Below are positions 32,807-35,687 of a stretch of 35,687 nt of DNA, piece after piece. Position numbers and translations under genes: made by a program. Location of the stretch: assembly GCA_036558645.1 (NCBI GenBank), contig DATBFG010000117.1, positions 1 through 35,687 on the forward strand, read 5' to 3'. Position 1 is the stretch's first letter. Every line of letters begins with the position of its first letter. Origin of the DNA: DATBFG01 sp036558645. Lineage in GTDB: Bacteria > Acidobacteriota > Terriglobia > Terriglobales > Acidobacteriaceae. The notes under the pieces were generated by a model. The model was not told the origin of the DNA, did not search any database, and saw only the letters and a list, made by a program, of their open reading frames with translations.

Positions 32807-34273
32807 TTGTCCACCGACCAACCTCCTGGCGCGCACACCACCAGTCTCCTCGGCCCAGGCGTGTCCATTGCACAAGCGCAAGATCCCGACGAGCCACGTC
32901 GGGTCATGGGATTTCGTGATCTCGTCCTGTTTTATGTCGTCACGGGCGTCAGCCTGCGCTGGATCGCTACGGCCGCCTCGGCGGGTCCTAGTTCCATCAT
33001 CATTTGGATCGGCGCGTGGCTTGCTTTTTACACCCCACTGGCTCTGTCGGTGATTGAGTTGTCGTCACGATATCCCGATGAGGGGGGCATCTACGTATGG
33101 AGCAAGAAAGCGTTCGGGGACTTCGCCGGCTTCATCACTGCATGGACCTATTGGGGCTGCAATCTACCGTACTTCCCTGCTGTTCTCTACTTCGCGGCAA
33201 GTAACGCCTTGTACATCCGGCACGATGCATGGGGACATCTCTCGAGCAGCACAACGTTCTTCGTCGTGTTCTCGCTTGTCGCTCTTGGGGTGGCTACTCT
33301 TCTGAACCTCGTGGGGCTGGACGTTGGCACGTGGCTGCATAACTTGGGCGCGATTGCCATGTGGATTCCCGCCATGATCATCATCATCATGGGTGGGATT
33401 GCCTTCACCCGTTTCGGGTCAGCTACGACTTTTGATGTCCACACCATGACACCGGCTGTCGGATTGAAGGACATCGTGTTCTGGTCGGTTCTCACCTATG
33501 CGTTCGCCGGAAGCGAAACCGCTTCCCTCATGGGCGGTGAGATTAAGAATGCCCGCCGCGCGATCCCTTGGGCATTGTTCATCGGAGGTGTAACGGTCAC
33601 GTTCTGCTACATCGTCGGCACGATCGGTGTTCTGCTCGCGCTGCCACCCGCAGAAGTGAGCAATCTGCAGGGCTTGATGCAAGCCATTTCCAGCACAGCC
33701 CACAAGATCGACTGGGGAGGCGTGATCCCCATAGCCGCGTTCCTGATTGCGCTGAGCAATGTTGGCGCTGCAGGAGCCTATCTGGCTGCGGTTGCCCGGT
33801 TGCCGTTTGTTGCCGGCATCGACCGCTTCTTGCCACCGGTGTTCGGCGCGCTGCACTCTCGCTGGAAGACACCTTGGATGGGCTTACTTACGCAGTTTAT
33901 CTTTGGAGCCCTTTTCATTTTTCTTGGCCAGGCCGGCACCAGCATCAAGGGTGCTTACGACGTTCTGGTCAGCATGGGAGTAATTACTTACTTCATTCCG
34001 TACTTGTATCTCTTCGCGGCGATGTACAAACTACAAAGCCAGCCTGCAGCACCGGGAGTCATTCGCGTCCCAGGAGGCAAGCCGGTCGCGCGACTGGTAG
34101 CAATCGTTGGCCTGTGTACGACCATCGTGACGATTGCGATTTCCGTGATCCCTCCTCCGGACGAACCGAATAAACCGCTTGCAGTGATCAAGGTCGTAGG
34201 GTTATCGGGATTGATGGTACTCATCGGGGCATGGATTTATTTAGCGGGAAAAAGAAAAGCTCAGCAGGGCTGA
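32807..34273 (+). CDS. APC-family amino-acid permease (GadC-like)
   Basis: 488 residues, about 12 helices. It resembles the glutamate:GABA antiporter/YjeM branch: GVSLRWIATAASAGPSSIIIW in helix 1, SLVIELSS-like ALSVIELSSRYPDEGGIYVW in helix 3, AFAGSETASLMGGEIKNARRA in helix 6. Substrate not assigned. The first in-frame start is TTG 32807 with no convincing Shine-Dalgarno; GTG near 32861 or ATG 32906 are alternatives, since only about 30 residues precede helix 1. It differs from the permease at 28914-30335 in branch, so it is not a duplicate. The TGA stop lies within the 3' arm of the terminator hairpin at 34256-34278. Confidence 0.88.
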   Translation: MSTDQPPGAHTTSLLGPGVSIAQAQDPDEPRRVMGFRDLVLFYVVTGVSLRWIATAASAGPSSIIIWIGAWLAFYTPLALSVIELSSRYPDEGGIYVWSKKAFGDFAGFITAWTYWGCNLPYFPAVLYFAASNALYIRHDAWGHLSSSTTFFVVFSLVALGVATLLNLVGLDVGTWLHNLGAIAMWIPAMIIIIMGGIAFTRFGSATTFDVHTMTPAVGLKDIVFWSVLTYAFAGSETASLMGGEIKNARRAIPWALFIGGVTVTFCYIVGTIGVLLALPPAEVSNLQGLMQAISSTAHKIDWGGVIPIAAFLIALSNVGAAGAYLAAVARLPFVAGIDRFLPPVFGALHSRWKTPWMGLLTQFIFGALFIFLGQAGTSIKGAYDVLVSMGVITYFIPYLYLFAAMYKLQSQPAAPGVIRVPGGKPVARLVAIVGLCTTIVTIAISVIPPPDEPNKPLAVIKVVGLSGLMVLIGAWIYLAGKRKAQQG

Positions 34274-34278
34274 GCTTT
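34256..34278. terminator. Bidirectional terminator between the APC permease and the GcvT-like gene
   Basis: AAAGCTCAGC (34256-34265), loop AGG, GCTGAGCTTT (34269-34278): a perfect 10-bp stem. On the minus strand it is followed by TTTTCTTTTTCCC, a good U-tract, so it terminates the GcvT-like gene well; on the plus strand the T-run is weaker (TTTCTT). The permease stop codon (34271-34273) lies inside the stem. Confidence 0.85.
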
Positions 34279-34299
34279 CTTGCCGCTTTGCCAAATTCC

Positions 34300-35496
34300 C
34301 TAGACCGGGGTGGCAGTCTTCCGTGCCGGATTGAAGAACGGCAGCTTCACGACCTTGGCGGTAACCTTTTGCCGCATGGCTTCGATCGTAATCTCGATCT
34401 GAAGCTTGCTTCCTTCTTTGGCGTGAGCTGTTTCAATACTCCCCAGTGCAATCAGTTTCTTGAGTAGCGGAGAGAATGCAGTCGTAGTCGCCCTTCCAAC
34501 GTGCTTGTCTCCGGAATAGACGGGCACGGCGACGCGCGAAGCCTGCGTGGGTGCAGCTGGCGTGAGCCCATATTTCTCATGCAACTCTTCCACTTCCACC
34601 CAGTCGACTTCGAGCCCGACCAACTGCCGCGGCACACCCTGCCTTGCATCTCGCGCCAGCGCTGCTTTACCAACGAAGTTTTCCTTGTCGAGATGGACCA
34701 TTTTGCCGAAGCCCAGCTCGTACGGCGAATATTTCTGCGACGGGATCAGCGCCTTCTTGCTGCTGATGTAATCGACTTCAATCAGCAAGAGTCCGGCCTC
34801 AACCCTCGCGACGTCGAGTGCGAGCATTCCGGCGGCGTGGATGTCGAACTGCTTTCCTTTTTCCATCAAAGCGTCCCAAACTGTGACGGCCTGTTTCCAG
34901 GGAATCCAGACCTCGTAACCGAGGTCGCCGGTGTACCCAGTGCGCGAGATGTCCACCGGGACTCCGGCAATCTTGCCGCTGGTCACGCGGAAATACTTCA
35001 AGTTCGCGATATCTGCCTCGGCAACCGACTTCAACAGCTTGCCGGAAGTAGGACCCTGCAGAGCGAGAGCGGCAACTTCTTCGGAAATGTCTTCGACCTG
35101 GACGTTCATGTTCAGACCGTTCTGGCGGAACCAGCGCAGGCTAGGATCGGCGGCCGTCCAGCGATACTTATGTTCTTCCAGCCGGGTGATGGTGCCATCG
35201 TCGATCACCTTGCCCTGCTCGTCGCACCAGCAGCAATAGATGACCTGACCGACTTTCACTTTGTTGATATCGCGCGTAATGACCCGGTTTACAAGCTTGG
35301 TCGCATCCGGACCTGTGATCAGGTACTTGTAGAGTGGCGAGATATCAATAAGGGCCGAAGCATTACGAATGGCGTTGTATTCGTGCTCGTGATGAACCTC
35401 GTACACGCTGACGGTGTAATACCCCGACCACTCTCGGTAGTTCAGACTGTGGCAAAGTGGAAAGGTTCTCTCGTGAAAGGCAGTTCCGACTGGCAC
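34300..35496 (-). CDS. GcvT-family aminomethyltransferase-like protein
   Basis: 398 residues with the two-domain folate-binding fold of the glycine-cleavage T protein. Marks are IDISPLYKYLITGPDA, CDEQGKVIDDGTITRLEE (the DD of the folate site), ALQGPTSGKLL, SRTGYTGDLGYEVW and DVARVEAGLLLIEVDY. The WTAADPSLRWF segment differs from the typical T-protein VTNA pattern, so it could act on another methylamine donor (for example sarcosine, dimethylglycine or a sulfonium compound) instead of in glycine cleavage. No gcvH or gcvP is in the window. GTG start at 35496 follows AGGGGAG. It has its own promoter (35569-35598) and the good terminator at 34256-34278, so it is a single-gene unit. Confidence 0.88.
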   Translation of the reverse strand: MPVGTAFHERTFPLCHSLNYREWSGYYTVSVYEVHHEHEYNAIRNASALIDISPLYKYLITGPDATKLVNRVITRDINKVKVGQVIYCCWCDEQGKVIDDGTITRLEEHKYRWTAADPSLRWFRQNGLNMNVQVEDISEEVAALALQGPTSGKLLKSVAEADIANLKYFRVTSGKIAGVPVDISRTGYTGDLGYEVWIPWKQAVTVWDALMEKGKQFDIHAAGMLALDVARVEAGLLLIEVDYISSKKALIPSQKYSPYELGFGKMVHLDKENFVGKAALARDARQGVPRQLVGLEVDWVEVEELHEKYGLTPAAPTQASRVAVPVYSGDKHVGRATTTAFSPLLKKLIALGSIETAHAKEGSKLQIEITIEAMRQKVTAKVVKLPFFNPARKTATPV

Positions 35497-35568
35497 GAAG
35501 GCTCCCCTAGGAATGAAATCGAGCTAAAAGACGAAACGCAACGCAACAGGAAAAACACCCGACGCCGG

Positions 35569-35598
35569 ATTATAAAGAGCGGGCACTCGTCTCAGCAA
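35569..35598 (-). promoter_or_regulatory. Promoter of the GcvT-like gene
   Basis: Minus strand: TTGCTG (35593-35598), 18 bases, TATAAT (35569-35574, perfect -10). Transcription starts near 35562, giving a leader of about 66 bases; no glycine-riboswitch-like structure is visible in it. From 35599 to the window edge I see no gene. Confidence 0.65.
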
Positions 35599-35687
35599 AT
35601 CTTGAAGTGTCCACACATTGCGATGGAGTTTCTTGTACTGTGCCCCCTGGCCTTCGCATCGGCGTGAATTGATCCACAAACGCATGG

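Noticed and set aside
34501..35667. 388-codon open frame on the plus strand antisense to the GcvT-like gene
   Set aside because: It is the mirror frame of a well-conserved gene in GC-rich DNA, has no ribosome-binding site, and its translation shows no recognisable domain.

Overview
The window looks like a piece of chromosome from an Acidobacteriota bacterium, probably class Terriglobia (Koribacter-like). The main signs are a secreted 'VWFA-related acidobacterial domain' protein, an Oar-like TonB-dependent receptor of about 1,200 residues with an N-terminal carboxypeptidase-regulatory-like domain, a DUF1800/DUF1501 pair, and several small proteins of a kind I associate with this phylum. The assignment rests on protein character and not on a marker gene. 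I see no phage, insertion sequence, CRISPR array, tRNA or rRNA. This is ordinary chromosome with many short transcription units.

Layout. (1) 1-3076 is an ECF42-type sigma-factor locus. A sigma factor with a long C-terminal extension is divergent from a block of minus-strand genes: two YciI/DGPF proteins, a PhnB-like VOC protein, and a truncated conserved protein at the left edge. Three copies of a TGTCGA-N17-CGA promoter precede three of these four genes; the VOC gene lies 33 bp behind a YciI gene and should be co-transcribed. (2) 3095-7123 holds prephenate dehydratase, a small secreted protein and Lon protease. (3) 7166-9727 holds a small conserved protein, a STAS anti-anti-sigma factor, a natural MoaD-MoaE fusion and the VWFA protein. 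(4) 10047-13712 is the TonB-dependent receptor, followed by nested palindromes. (5) 13865-15960 holds a 51-residue membrane microprotein, BioY, an MqnA/MqnD-family protein and a 68-residue conserved protein. (6) 16011-23688 holds a secreted M49-like metallopeptidase, divergent from HAD hydrolase, HD-GYP, DUF1800 and DUF1501 genes, then a convergent YdjM-like membrane protein. (7) 23772-28647 holds an orphan NuoB with its own promoter, a YVTN beta-propeller lipoprotein, a GT39-like glycosyltransferase, a DUF4097 protein and a methyltransferase. (8) 28740-35496 holds a zinc-ribbon microprotein, an APC permease, a Clp-N/zinc-finger protein, a HerA-like ATPase, a second APC permease and a convergent GcvT-family protein.

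Two themes run across the window. The first is the ECF42 regulon, where promoter and regulator can be read together and where the truncated left-edge gene becomes a predicted regulon member. The second is a set of seven genes that lack a Shine-Dalgarno sequence but have a -10-like hexamer ending 6-8 bases before the start codon, which suggests leaderless mRNAs. The remaining genes mostly carry clear Shine-Dalgarno sequences or are translationally coupled. Several genes are shorter than a long-open-frame search would show (51, 56 and 68 residues). Several starts were moved to internal codons because of ribosome-binding-site evidence.
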